DNA of 64,000 bases from CAVOGJ01 sp963700865. GTDB taxonomy: Bacteria; Planctomycetota; Planctomycetia; Pirellulales; Pirellulaceae. A model generated the notes under the pieces. That model searched no databases and had not been told where the DNA came from. It saw only the letters and a list, made by a program, of their open reading frames with translations. The DNA lies in assembly GCA_963700865.1 (NCBI GenBank), contig CAVOZC010000013.1:6397-70396 (forward strand), in the 5' to 3' direction. Numbering within the stretch: the first letter of the stretch is position 1; each line of letters opens with the position of its first letter. The position numbers and the translations under genes are program-made. This document shows, one piece after another, positions 29,868 through 38,011 of this stretch.

Positions 29868-32039
29868 ATGAAGAACACTTCGCCAGAAGATACCGCGAGC
29901 GAGTGCGAAATTTCCCCTGTGGACGTTCGGCTTGAATCGGTCGCATCCATCCTGTCCAACCTGGATGACGTGCCCAGTTTCCATGCGAGCGAAGGGAAAG
30001 AGCCGGGAAAGCAGGTCGTCGCGGTCCAATTGGGAATGGCCAGCAGCCTCTTTCAGGCGCTCCGCGTGAGGCATGCCCCGACCGCCGCACATTCCCTTCG
30101 CGTCGCCTACGGCTGCTCTTCCTGGTCGAACCACACGGATATGTCGGATGAGGAACGCTACGATCTGGTGGTTGCCGCCCTGTTGCATGACATTGGCAAA
30201 GTCGGCGCTCCCGACGCGATCCTGAAACAGGCCACCGCACTCACGACCGATCAAGCCGCGCAAATCAACCAGACGCGCAGGTATGGCTTGGAAATCCTGT
30301 CCTCTTGCTGCGATTCGACTGCGATTCTACGGACGATCGCCTATGCGGGCGCCTGGTACGATGGCAGTTGCGGCGAATTCGCGCGGAGCGGTACGGACAT
30401 TCCCCGCAGTGCTCGCATGATCGCCATCATCGATGCCTTTGACGCCATGACGACCGATCGTATTTATCGCAAAGCCATTCCGCAAGAACTGGCAATCGCT
30501 GAACTGTTGTCGTGCGCGGGTAGCCAGTTTGATCCCGTATTGGTCGATGAATTCGCCATGCTCCATGCGCAAGGCCTGGTGTCGCTGGCAGGGCAAGTCG
30601 CCAGTCGCTGGCTAAAAGTCTTGCAGGAACCAGCCGCGCATCAACTATGGCGGCTGCAAGTCCCAGAAAACGACGTGGCACTCGCCTCGCACGAGGAACT
30701 CCGCTACCGCTACCTGTTCGATTCCATTCAGGATGGGGCCTTTTTTATCGACTCGTCAGGCATCATCAGCGCCTGGAACGATGCGGCCGAGCGGTTGACC
30801 GGCATCACCATTGACGGCATCGAACACCAGAAATGGGATCCCGCACTGCTGAAAATGAAATACGCGGACGGCAGGATCGCCCGCTACAAAGACTGTCCTG
30901 TCGTGCGTTCGCTTTCCTCGGCACAAAAGGCTCGGGAGCGCGTCATGATTCGCGGAACCGCGGCGGGCTTTTTGCAGATCGACATGCAGATTGTGCCCAT
31001 CGTATCCTCCGATGGCTTTCAACAAGGCACCCTGGTCTTGATGCGGGACGCCACTTCGGAGCAACACCTTGAAGAACGCGTCAACGAACTCCATCAACAA
31101 GCCACCAGTGATCCGCTGACAGGAGTGGCAAACCGAGCCGAATTTGATCGCCGACATAAGGAATCGATCCAACGACACTCCGATCAACTGACGACCTGCA
31201 GCCTGATCATTTGCGACATCGATCGCTTCAAGTCGATCAATGATAAGTACGGGCACCAGGCCGGCGATGAAGCGCTGATCAGCTTCGCCAACATCTTGCA
31301 AAGAAGTTGCCGTGAAGGAGACCTCGTGGCTCGCTATGGCGGCGAAGAATTCGTCATGGTCTGCGAGGATTGCGTACTCTCCCAGGCCGCGAAAATCGCC
31401 GAGTCGGTGCGGAGGGAACTGGAATGCACGCCTCTCCGCGAACTCGGAGGCCTCTGTATCGCCGCCAGCTTCGGCGTGACGGAACTCCAGCCGGGCGATA
31501 CACCGGAAACGATGCTGCGGCGAGCCGATCGAGGGCTGCTGCAAGCCAAGCAGACGGGAAGAAACAAGGTCGTTCAGCTCGGGTCGGGCATGTCGCCCGT
31601 CGCGAAACCCGCGGCTAAGGAGGGAGGCTGGTGGCCGTGGTCCCGCGCGAAAGTCGAGAGTCCGGTGACTAGCTGCCGCCTTTCCACACGCGTTCCGCTA
31701 CCATTGGTCGCGGAAAAACTGCGTGGCTTTGTGTCGGACCACAATGCGGAGATCATCGACATCTCGCAAGATCACGTTATCATCGATGTAGCGACCGCGA
31801 ATTTCCACGAGCATCGCCGCAGTACGGATCGGCCCATTCCGTTTCGACTGGAACTGCGGTTTGAACCGCACTCACGATCCGATAACAATGTGGCAGGGCC
31901 ACGCACCATCATTCAAGTGACGTTGAACCCGACCAAGCATCGTGACCGCCGCGCGAGCCTCGACACCTCGGCCCGCTCACTGCTCCGCAGCTTGCAGGCA
32001 TACCTCATGGCGCAAACCTACGTCCCCGACGAGGACTGA
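29868..32039 (+). CDS. HD / PAS / GGDEF signalling protein with unknown C-terminal domain
   Basis: A 723-residue protein from ATG 29868 (MKNTSPEDTASEC), with GGAGG ~12 bases upstream. Residues ~50-240 are HD-GYP-like: HSLRVAYG, LLHDIGKVGAPDAIL, and IIDAFDAMTTDRIYRKA are present, but the HHE...GYP segment is replaced by YAGAWYDGSCGEF, so phosphodiesterase activity is doubtful. A PAS domain follows (LFDSIQDGAFFIDSSGIISA), then GGDEF with RYGGEEF and DPLTGVANRAEFDRRH, which look active for c-di-GMP synthesis. The last ~150 residues (from about SCRLSTRVPLPLVAEKL) are a separate unrecognised domain. It is divergent from the FAH operon. Confidence 0.85.
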   Translation: MKNTSPEDTASECEISPVDVRLESVASILSNLDDVPSFHASEGKEPGKQVVAVQLGMASSLFQALRVRHAPTAAHSLRVAYGCSSWSNHTDMSDEERYDLVVAALLHDIGKVGAPDAILKQATALTTDQAAQINQTRRYGLEILSSCCDSTAILRTIAYAGAWYDGSCGEFARSGTDIPRSARMIAIIDAFDAMTTDRIYRKAIPQELAIAELLSCAGSQFDPVLVDEFAMLHAQGLVSLAGQVASRWLKVLQEPAAHQLWRLQVPENDVALASHEELRYRYLFDSIQDGAFFIDSSGIISAWNDAAERLTGITIDGIEHQKWDPALLKMKYADGRIARYKDCPVVRSLSSAQKARERVMIRGTAAGFLQIDMQIVPIVSSDGFQQGTLVLMRDATSEQHLEERVNELHQQATSDPLTGVANRAEFDRRHKESIQRHSDQLTTCSLIICDIDRFKSINDKYGHQAGDEALISFANILQRSCREGDLVARYGGEEFVMVCEDCVLSQAAKIAESVRRELECTPLRELGGLCIAASFGVTELQPGDTPETMLRRADRGLLQAKQTGRNKVVQLGSGMSPVAKPAAKEGGWWPWSRAKVESPVTSCRLSTRVPLPLVAEKLRGFVSDHNAEIIDISQDHVIIDVATANFHEHRRSTDRPIPFRLELRFEPHSRSDNNVAGPRTIIQVTLNPTKHRDRRASLDTSARSLLRSLQAYLMAQTYVPDED

Positions 32040-32054
32040 CGTGCCACGGGGGTT

Positions 32055-32165
32055 GGGCTGCCAGCCACAGTCCCGCACCTCCAGAGTCTGGCCACCTCGA
32101 CTACGCCCGTGGCTGGGGCTGCCAGCCACAGTCCCGCACCTCCAAAGTCTGGCGAATTGGGCTAC
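32055..32165. repeat. Two imperfect 50-bp direct repeats
   Basis: Copies at 32055-32104 and 32116-32165 share GGGCTGCCAGCCACAGTCCC and CACCTCCA(G/A)AGTCTGG. The second ends in the 24-base motif CCAAAGTCTGGCGAATTGGG + CTAC, which recurs with one mismatch at 42920-42943 and, inverted, at 52985-53008. It lies between two convergent genes and touches the YihY stop codon. Confidence 0.85.
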
Positions 32166-33520
32166 CGGCCCGACGACGCCGACTGCCGTCCGATCCCATG
32201 CACTCCCTCCGCGACCGAGTGCTGGGCCGCACGCAGCGAATCGACCAGCGGCGAGCGGCGCCCCCCGCGACGTTCATCAAGCCAACGATGTCCCATGTCC
32301 AAGAAGGTCGTGGGCTGCAACTGGTCGGGAGGGACGGCCAAGCTGACGGCCGGTTCCGCCCGTTCGACCTGGTGGAGCCAACCTTCCCGCACCAGTCGCT
32401 CCAACACGCGACGCACCGTCGCTTCGGCGACCGAAAGGGCTGCGGAGATGTCCCCCGCGGTGGTAGGCTGGCCCTCCTGGAACCGCTCGGCGATCAACTC
32501 CATCATGACGAGCAACGTCTCGGGATCCACGACCTCTCTAGCAGCCATCCCCTGCTCAATGTCGGCCAGCGACCGCCCACGTAGCTGCTGCAGCGTGGCA
32601 CTGACTTGCAAACCAAACAGCACGCTCAGCCACATGAGATAGACCCAGAACATGAACAGAGGCACCAACCCCAAGGAACCATAAAGTTGGTCGATCGCAA
32701 AGGCGTTTCCCAGGTAGCCGCCCAGCGTCCGCTTGCCGACCTCCAGCAATACGGCCGCCACAAAGGCGCCCGCCACCGCCGGCCGCAGGTCCAAGCTCGC
32801 ATGGGGTACCAGCGTATAGACGGCCAACATGAAGAGCCACGCCAACCCGAAGCTCCAGAGCCACTGCAAGACGAGCAACAGCCCGTGCCAGGCAGAAACG
32901 CTGTGGATCCATGTCGTAAACGTCTGGTCGGCGTACGCCGCGAGGCCAATCATCACGGGACTGAGCGTCAGCACAAACCAGTAGAGGGGAATACGTCGAG
33001 CCCAGCTCCGCCCGTCCGCGGCGCGGCAGATCGTATTGCAGCACTTTTCAATCGTCACCATCAGGCTGATCGCCGCATAGACGATCACGGCAAATCCGAC
33101 CCAGCCGATCGCGGCCACATTGACCTGAGACAATTCGCCCACCAGGTCTTGCAACCAGTCCGCCAGCGTGATCGAGGCCTGACTCGCTTCCCCCACGGCC
33201 TCCGGGGAAACCACATGGATCTTGTCCAGCCCGGCGGACACAAACAGCGTGTGCAACGATTGGCGAATCGCGTCCGAGCCCTTAACGGCCTTCACCACGA
33301 CGGTGGCGACGACAAGCACGGGCGCCAGCCCAAACAGTGTGCGGTACGACAGCGCGGCCGCCATTTGCGGTGCCTGGTCTTCGCTCAGTTGGCGGGCACC
33401 GTGACATCCCAGGTCGTAAGCGAACCGGGCGGCCCGTTGCCAACGGCTTAGCTCTGCCCTCGGCTCCGTGATAGCGCGCCGCAACCAATGGGTGGTGCCG
33501 CGAATCGCTTTGGTCAACAT
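32162..33520 (-). CDS. YihY/BrkB family membrane protein with C-terminal winged-helix region
   Basis: A 452-residue protein if started at ATG 33520 (MLTKAIRGTTHWLRRAI); the upstream in-frame stretch to 33814 looks non-coding. Residues ~30-330 carry about six membrane helices with family sequence: QMAAALSYRTLFGLAPVLVV, YAAISLMVTIEKCCNTIC, LYWFVLTLSPVMIGLAAYAD, YGSLGLVPLFMFWVYLMW. The family was once called RNase BN, which is not correct for YihY itself. After the membrane part a soluble ~130-residue domain (TTAGDISAALSVAEATVRRVLERL) resembles a winged helix. The family's function is unknown. Confidence 0.88.
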   Translation of the reverse strand: MLTKAIRGTTHWLRRAITEPRAELSRWQRAARFAYDLGCHGARQLSEDQAPQMAAALSYRTLFGLAPVLVVATVVVKAVKGSDAIRQSLHTLFVSAGLDKIHVVSPEAVGEASQASITLADWLQDLVGELSQVNVAAIGWVGFAVIVYAAISLMVTIEKCCNTICRAADGRSWARRIPLYWFVLTLSPVMIGLAAYADQTFTTWIHSVSAWHGLLLVLQWLWSFGLAWLFMLAVYTLVPHASLDLRPAVAGAFVAAVLLEVGKRTLGGYLGNAFAIDQLYGSLGLVPLFMFWVYLMWLSVLFGLQVSATLQQLRGRSLADIEQGMAAREVVDPETLLVMMELIAERFQEGQPTTAGDISAALSVAEATVRRVLERLVREGWLHQVERAEPAVSLAVPPDQLQPTTFLDMGHRWLDERRGGRRSPLVDSLRAAQHSVAEGVHGIGRQSASSGR

Positions 33521-33780
33521 ATGATGGAATTCCTCCCGATCCGCCCTGTGCCGGCGGTGACCGTCCGAGCCTCGGTGCGGCAAGGACCCACCGTCGGTCT
33601 CGGCGTGCCGCCGAGTTGCCAGGCCGGTGGAATTGCCAGTATAGTCGCGGCAGTCGCCCGCGTATCGTTTGCGTCGGACGTCGCCGGCCGGAAATACCAG
33701 GCGGCCCGCGCGGACCGCCGTGAATTCTCGACGATAGGTTGGCCCGAGGACAGGTCGGTCGAGCGCAGGGGCAGCAGCCG

Positions 33781-34431
33781 ATGACTTACAAGCGACGGTG
33801 GATTCTGTGGTCAATCCTGGTAGTGGGACTCGCTCCTTTCTTGTGGGGTCTGACCTTCCGCGGCACCTATCACTCGCGGCAGCGGGCAGAGCAGAGCCTG
33901 ACGCTCGCTGAGAACTTCACGCTCGTGCGTAAGATCCTGGTTCGCAAGAACGGCGCCCGACACATTGTCGAGCTGGGGGGCGATAGTGATTTCGTCAGCC
34001 AGGAATGGGACAAGGTCGACGGCGCAGCGGCGGCGGCAAAGCTGCTCGATCCAAATTGGCGGCTGGAACTGCGCGGAACGCTCACCGTCCGCACGAGGGA
34101 CCCCTACGTGGGACGGCAGGAAGTCGAGTTGGCTCAAGCGGTGGAAATTACGGCCGACTATGTCGCTTCGGAGGTACGACTGGCCCGCCCGGCCGGCAGA
34201 TTGCAGGATTATGTCATGACGACCCGTTTCTCGCGGACCGACGGCGACCAAACGCGCGTCGAGTTACGCCTGGAACAGGAGATCCTGACCGATGCCCCCT
34301 GGTTTGCCCACGCGATTGCCGATCGACGCGTTCTGGCGGCCGTGGAAAAAACGCTGGCCAACCAGCAAGCCGGTATCCGTCGCTTCATCGCCGACAATCG
34401 GGAGGACGTGCCGCTGTTTCCCTGGCGGTAG
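33781..34431 (+). CDS. Membrane-anchored protein of unknown function
   Basis: A 216-residue protein from ATG 33781 (MTYKRRWILWSILVVGLAPF). One N-terminal membrane segment is followed by a soluble region that alternates strands and ends with a long helix. The pattern TRFSRTDGDQTRVELRLEQEI resembles SRPBCC/START-type ligand-binding folds, but only weakly. I do not recognise the family. It is divergent from YihY with ~260 bp between the starts. Confidence 0.7.
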   Translation: MTYKRRWILWSILVVGLAPFLWGLTFRGTYHSRQRAEQSLTLAENFTLVRKILVRKNGARHIVELGGDSDFVSQEWDKVDGAAAAAKLLDPNWRLELRGTLTVRTRDPYVGRQEVELAQAVEITADYVASEVRLARPAGRLQDYVMTTRFSRTDGDQTRVELRLEQEILTDAPWFAHAIADRRVLAAVEKTLANQQAGIRRFIADNREDVPLFPWR

Positions 34432-34855
34432 CGGGAATGCGAGCTTCGCGCCGACACGCGAATAGCGAGCCGGCGGCTGGTGGTGTCCCATGAGAAAGAA
34501 AGTTAGCATGGAGCTCATGGCGGCTCAGCGATTCGTTCCGGCGAAGAGCCTTCATGCAAGTCGGTCTGTGATTTCGCCGACGAACACTTCTGATGCGATG
34601 AAATCTGGATCAAGACAATGATGGCGATTTTGATTTGTCGGATATTGCCAAAGTGGCGATGGATCATTTCTTTGACAAACAACGTGCGTATCGTCTGCTA
34701 AGGTCCACAATCACAAAAGACGTTCTCGCGTATCCGGCGGCAGAGCGGCTAATTTCCGCACGAATAGCGACACAGCCGTTGTTTCGACGGCTACAACTTT
34801 GTCGCGACCCGTTCGTGGCTTTCCTCAATCTGTCTCATTTGGAAGGACGTCTATC
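34432..34855. other. Intergenic region, no gene recognised
   Basis: About 420 bases, less GC-rich than neighbours around 34590-34760. Open frames here do not resemble proteins. The end contains the RBS GGAAGG (34841-34846) of the YeaQ-like gene, so its promoter probably lies in this stretch. Confidence 0.5.
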
Positions 34856-35113
34856 ATGGATCCTATGGGAGTCATTGCGTGGCTTATCATCGGGGCCGTT
34901 GCTGGCTGGTTGGCGGGTCAAATCGTCAAAGGACACGGTTTCGGACTGGTCGGCAATATCATCGTGGGAATCGTGGGAGCCTGCCTGGGGGGGTGGTTGT
35001 TCCATCAGTTTGGAACGTCCCTGGGGGCTGGACTGGTCGGGTCGATTCTCACCGCCGTGGTGGGGGCGGTCGTCCTGCTGTTCTTGATCGGACTGTTCAA
35101 GAAGGCGACTTGA
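34856..35113 (+). CDS. GlsB/YeaQ/YmgE family small membrane protein
   Basis: An 85-residue protein (MDPMGVIAWLIIGAVAGWL) with three membrane helices rich in glycine (GHGFGLVGNIIVGIVGACLG, then GSILTAVVGAVVLLFLIGLF), the layout of the transglycosylase-associated / GlsB family. Start ATG 34856 has GGAAGG 9 bases upstream. The family is often stress-induced in other bacteria. It is followed by the PDZ protein on the same strand. Confidence 0.93.
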   Translation: MDPMGVIAWLIIGAVAGWLAGQIVKGHGFGLVGNIIVGIVGACLGGWLFHQFGTSLGAGLVGSILTAVVGAVVLLFLIGLFKKAT

Positions 35114-35270
35114 CCCATCGCGGAACACGTCCAATAGTGTGGCAAACCCTTGAAACGGCGGTCCAGGATGCCGCTCCCAAGTCGATGTGTCACCCGTCCG
35201 TCGATCCGTGTCCGTTGCGGGCACTGTGTCGCTTTCCAGGTGTGACCGCAGGAAGGTAGAGGAGATTCCA

Positions 35271-36647
35271 ATGAACGCGAGGTGGGCCCCGATTTTAAAA
35301 GTTGTGTCCCTGTCGATATGGGGAGCCAGCGGACTCGTGCTGATCGCCGGACTGACGGCACAAGCCCAGGACCCGCCGGCCGTGTTTGGCGAGTTGCTCG
35401 TGGAGGGACGCGTGGAGCGCACCTTCAGCAGCGCGGATGGCACACAGCTTGTCGAGCTGCTCTTGAATTCGGTCACCCCGGCGGAGAGGGAGTCCGCCAC
35501 CATGGGCGTCAATCTCCCCACCGCGGGCGAAGTCCTCTATGTCGTGGCCGGTCGAGAAAGAGGCATTCTGGGACGCCTGCGCGGCGACGCCCGCCTTCCG
35601 AATTCCGGAGACCTCATCCGGGCTTCGGTGCAAGCCGAGGCCCACGGCATCTGGACAACGACCGGCGCCGATTGGTTCAAGTTGGTGACGGAAGATGATG
35701 CGCGACGACGTGGGACGCCCGCGGATAGGAATTTCGAACCAGCCGACGCGCGGGTTCGCTTTCGCGGGCTGCTGTGCGAGGCGAAACTCGTGGGCGGCCA
35801 ACTCGGGCTGGAGGTCAAGCAAGTCGACCGAGGCAGCCCAGCCCAAGAAGCCGGTTTTCAGCCGGGAGATGTCGTCGTGGCCATCGATGGCACCCCACCT
35901 AGCTCGGCAGCCGATCTGGCACGAGCCGGCGCGTCATCCAAAGCAGTTGAACTTACCGTCATCGACATCAATACGGGTCGACAGGCGTTGGTCACCGTAC
36001 CGCCCGGCGCCACCGCGAATGCCTCCACGCAGCCTGCCGCCGAGGACCTCGAAGACGCGTCCGCAGCAATCGCCCGGGCCCTGGGCGTGACGCTCCAAGC
36101 AAATCGCAACGGTCAACCAAAGGGCGTCACCGTAGCAAGAGTCAATCGCAACTCGGCCGGTGCCGAAGCGGGGCTCGAGGTTGGAGATACCATCGTCAGG
36201 GTCGGCAATCAGCCAGTGTCCACCGTCGACGAATTTGCGAGAGAGCTGCCTCGTCGAGCGGGCACCGTGACCATCGTCGTCCGCGATGTTCGCAGCGGCC
36301 GTGAGGTGCCGGTCGAAGTGAAGGCGCTCGGGACCGAGGCGGATTCGCGTCCCACGGAGTCGCGCTCGGGACCCGCCGCCGCAATCGAAGCCAACGGGTT
36401 CGGAATCGCTGGCGAAGTGACGTTCTTCAATGCGGAGGCGGCCGTGCGCGTGGTGCGTGTGCTACCCAATAGCCCAGCCGATCGCGCGGGGGTGCAACCG
36501 GGCATGATCCTGACGACGGCCAATGGGCAACCCCTGCTCCATCCCGATGATCTGCAAAAATTGGAACAAAGCGGTCGCGGTCCCGTCACCATGCGGGGCG
36601 TCAATCCCGCCACACAGCGGGAATTCTCTGTAGAATTGCCGCGATAA
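35271..36647 (+). CDS. Exported protein with three PDZ-like domains
   Basis: A 458-residue protein from ATG 35271 with RBS GAGGAG just upstream. Residues 1-34 form a signal peptide ending AQAQD. Residues ~40-150 are a unique N-terminal domain. Three PDZ-like units follow: KQVDRGSPAQEAGFQPGDVV, ARVNRNSAGAEAGLEVGDTI and RVLPNSPADRAGVQPGMIL, each with a substrate-binding-type loop. There is no trypsin-like protease triad, so it is a periplasmic binding or scaffolding protein rather than DegP. It is followed by a zinc metallopeptidase 43 bp later on the same strand, which suggests a shared envelope quality-control role. Confidence 0.85.
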   Translation: MNARWAPILKVVSLSIWGASGLVLIAGLTAQAQDPPAVFGELLVEGRVERTFSSADGTQLVELLLNSVTPAERESATMGVNLPTAGEVLYVVAGRERGILGRLRGDARLPNSGDLIRASVQAEAHGIWTTTGADWFKLVTEDDARRRGTPADRNFEPADARVRFRGLLCEAKLVGGQLGLEVKQVDRGSPAQEAGFQPGDVVVAIDGTPPSSAADLARAGASSKAVELTVIDINTGRQALVTVPPGATANASTQPAAEDLEDASAAIARALGVTLQANRNGQPKGVTVARVNRNSAGAEAGLEVGDTIVRVGNQPVSTVDEFARELPRRAGTVTIVVRDVRSGREVPVEVKALGTEADSRPTESRSGPAAAIEANGFGIAGEVTFFNAEAAVRVVRVLPNSPADRAGVQPGMILTTANGQPLLHPDDLQKLEQSGRGPVTMRGVNPATQREFSVELPR

Positions 36648-36689
36648 GCAGACATCCCCTTTGGCGATTTGTTTTGAGAGAGATTATCG

Positions 36690-37550
36690 ATGAGAACGGA
36701 AGGACAGCGCGAGAGTTCCAATGTGGAAGATCGACGCCGGGTCACACCGATGAAGGTGGGCATCGGCGGTGGCCTGATTGGCCTCGTCATTATCTTGGCC
36801 GTGGCCCTGCTGGGCGGCGATCCGCGTCAGGCGGCCATGGTCTTGGATGAGGTCGCTCCCGGGCAAGCCCAATCGGCGGCAGGCAACGTGCCGTTCAGTC
36901 CGGCCGAAGAGGAGATGGCCAAATTTGTGCGCGTGGTACTCGCCCAAACAGAGGATGTCTGGACTCAGTTATTCGCCGCCGAGAACGCGGAATATGTCCC
37001 GCCCACGCTCGTCTTGTTCTCGGAGCAAGCCCAATCGGCCTGTGGTTTTGCCAGTGCCGCGACGGGACCCTTTTATTGTCCTCTGGACCAGAAGGTCTAT
37101 CTCGATCTTTCTTTCTTCGACCAGATGAAACGCCGCTTTCAGGCACCCGGTGACTTTGCCCAGGCCTACGTGATCGCCCATGAAATTGGCCATCACGTGC
37201 AGTATCTGCTCGGGATTTCGCAGCGCGTCCAGGCCCAGCGGGGCCGAGTGAGCGAAGCGGTCTACAATCAGCTCTCAGTAAGGCTCGAGCTGCAAGCGGA
37301 TTACCTGGCGGGCGTCTGGGCCCACCATACACAACAGAATTGGAATGTGCTCGAACCGGGTGATATCAAGGAAGCCCTCAATGCGGCGACCGCTATCGGA
37401 GACGATCGGCTGCAGATGGAAACCCAGGGCTTTGTCGTGCCCGAGTCATTCACGCACGGCACATCCGAGCAGCGGGTGCGTTGGTTTTACAAAGGACTGC
37501 AGAGTGGCGAGATGCTGGGCGGCAATACCTTTGAGGTGGACGAGCTGTAG
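36690..37550 (+). CDS. Neutral zinc metallopeptidase, YpfJ family
   Basis: A 286-residue protein with one N-terminal membrane helix (GIGGGLIGLVIILAVALLGG) and a periplasmic peptidase domain. The zinc motif is HEIGHH (AYVIAHEIGHHVQYLLG), with the downstream third ligand region RLELQADYLAGVWAHH. The family start (MRTEGQRESSNVEDRR) and end (GEMLGGNTFEVDEL) are complete. It belongs to a broad family with unknown native substrate. Translated just after the PDZ protein. Confidence 0.94.
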   Translation: MRTEGQRESSNVEDRRRVTPMKVGIGGGLIGLVIILAVALLGGDPRQAAMVLDEVAPGQAQSAAGNVPFSPAEEEMAKFVRVVLAQTEDVWTQLFAAENAEYVPPTLVLFSEQAQSACGFASAATGPFYCPLDQKVYLDLSFFDQMKRRFQAPGDFAQAYVIAHEIGHHVQYLLGISQRVQAQRGRVSEAVYNQLSVRLELQADYLAGVWAHHTQQNWNVLEPGDIKEALNAATAIGDDRLQMETQGFVVPESFTHGTSEQRVRWFYKGLQSGEMLGGNTFEVDEL

Positions 37551-37656
37551 TCTCTTTTCCACGATGTCCACCGGCAGCTTCGCGGGACCGGCTCGGGCCG
37601 GCGACCCTATCCGGCCGGTGGCGAGCGGGCCGCTCCGGCTGAGCGACCCAAGCGAG

Positions 37657-37729
37657 TGCCCCCTCAAGGACTCGAACCTTGAACCTATTGATTAAGAGTC
37701 AATTGCTCTGCCAGTTGAGCTAAGAGGGC
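37657..37729 (-). tRNA. tRNA-Lys (CTT)
   Basis: The minus strand folds as a full cloverleaf. The acceptor GCCCTCT pairs with AGGGGGC, the D arm is GCTCAACTGGCAGAGC, the anticodon arm ATTGA/CTCTTAA/TCAAT carries CTT, the T arm is CAAGGTTCGAGTCCTTG, and the discriminator is A. CCA is not encoded. Confidence 0.95.
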
Positions 37730-37889
37730 TTGAGTTTTCACTACGCATACGCAGCAAGTCCACCGCCAGGCACACCAGCCGCGGTCTCTTGCGGGCTTAC
37801 CATGTTATCCGGCCGTGGGCCCGCGGCAAAGGGGCGGTCCGGGAAGCGACGCGATTACCGCCGCGGGCAGTTGGATTCGTGTTGCGTCC

Positions 37890-37980
37890 GTGGCCACTTC
37901 GCGTGAAACTCCCGCCGGCAAGCGGCGGGCAGCTGGAATATCGACCCAGCGTCACCATCCCGCACGCTTGCCGTGGGGTA
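37890..37980. repeat. Dispersed hairpin repeat, copy 1
   Basis: A ~90-bp unit beginning GTGGCCA, with a GC hairpin CCCGCCGGCAAGCGGCGGG (37911-37929; 7-bp stem) followed by CAGCTGG and ending in CACGCTTGCC-GGGGTA. The same parts in the same order occur at 53341-53443. It resembles a REP/BIME-type intergenic repeat and lies between tRNA-Lys and the lhr stop. Confidence 0.8.
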
Positions 37981-38011
37981 ATTGAGGCGAACTGGCCACG
38001 CACACGCGTCC

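Noticed and set aside
33521..33814. N-terminal extension of YihY
   Set aside because: The composition is unlike protein and the family start fits ATG 33520.
34635..35087. 150-codon frame overlapping the YeaQ-like gene
   Set aside because: It reads through the real gene in another frame and becomes Trp/Gly/Ser nonsense.
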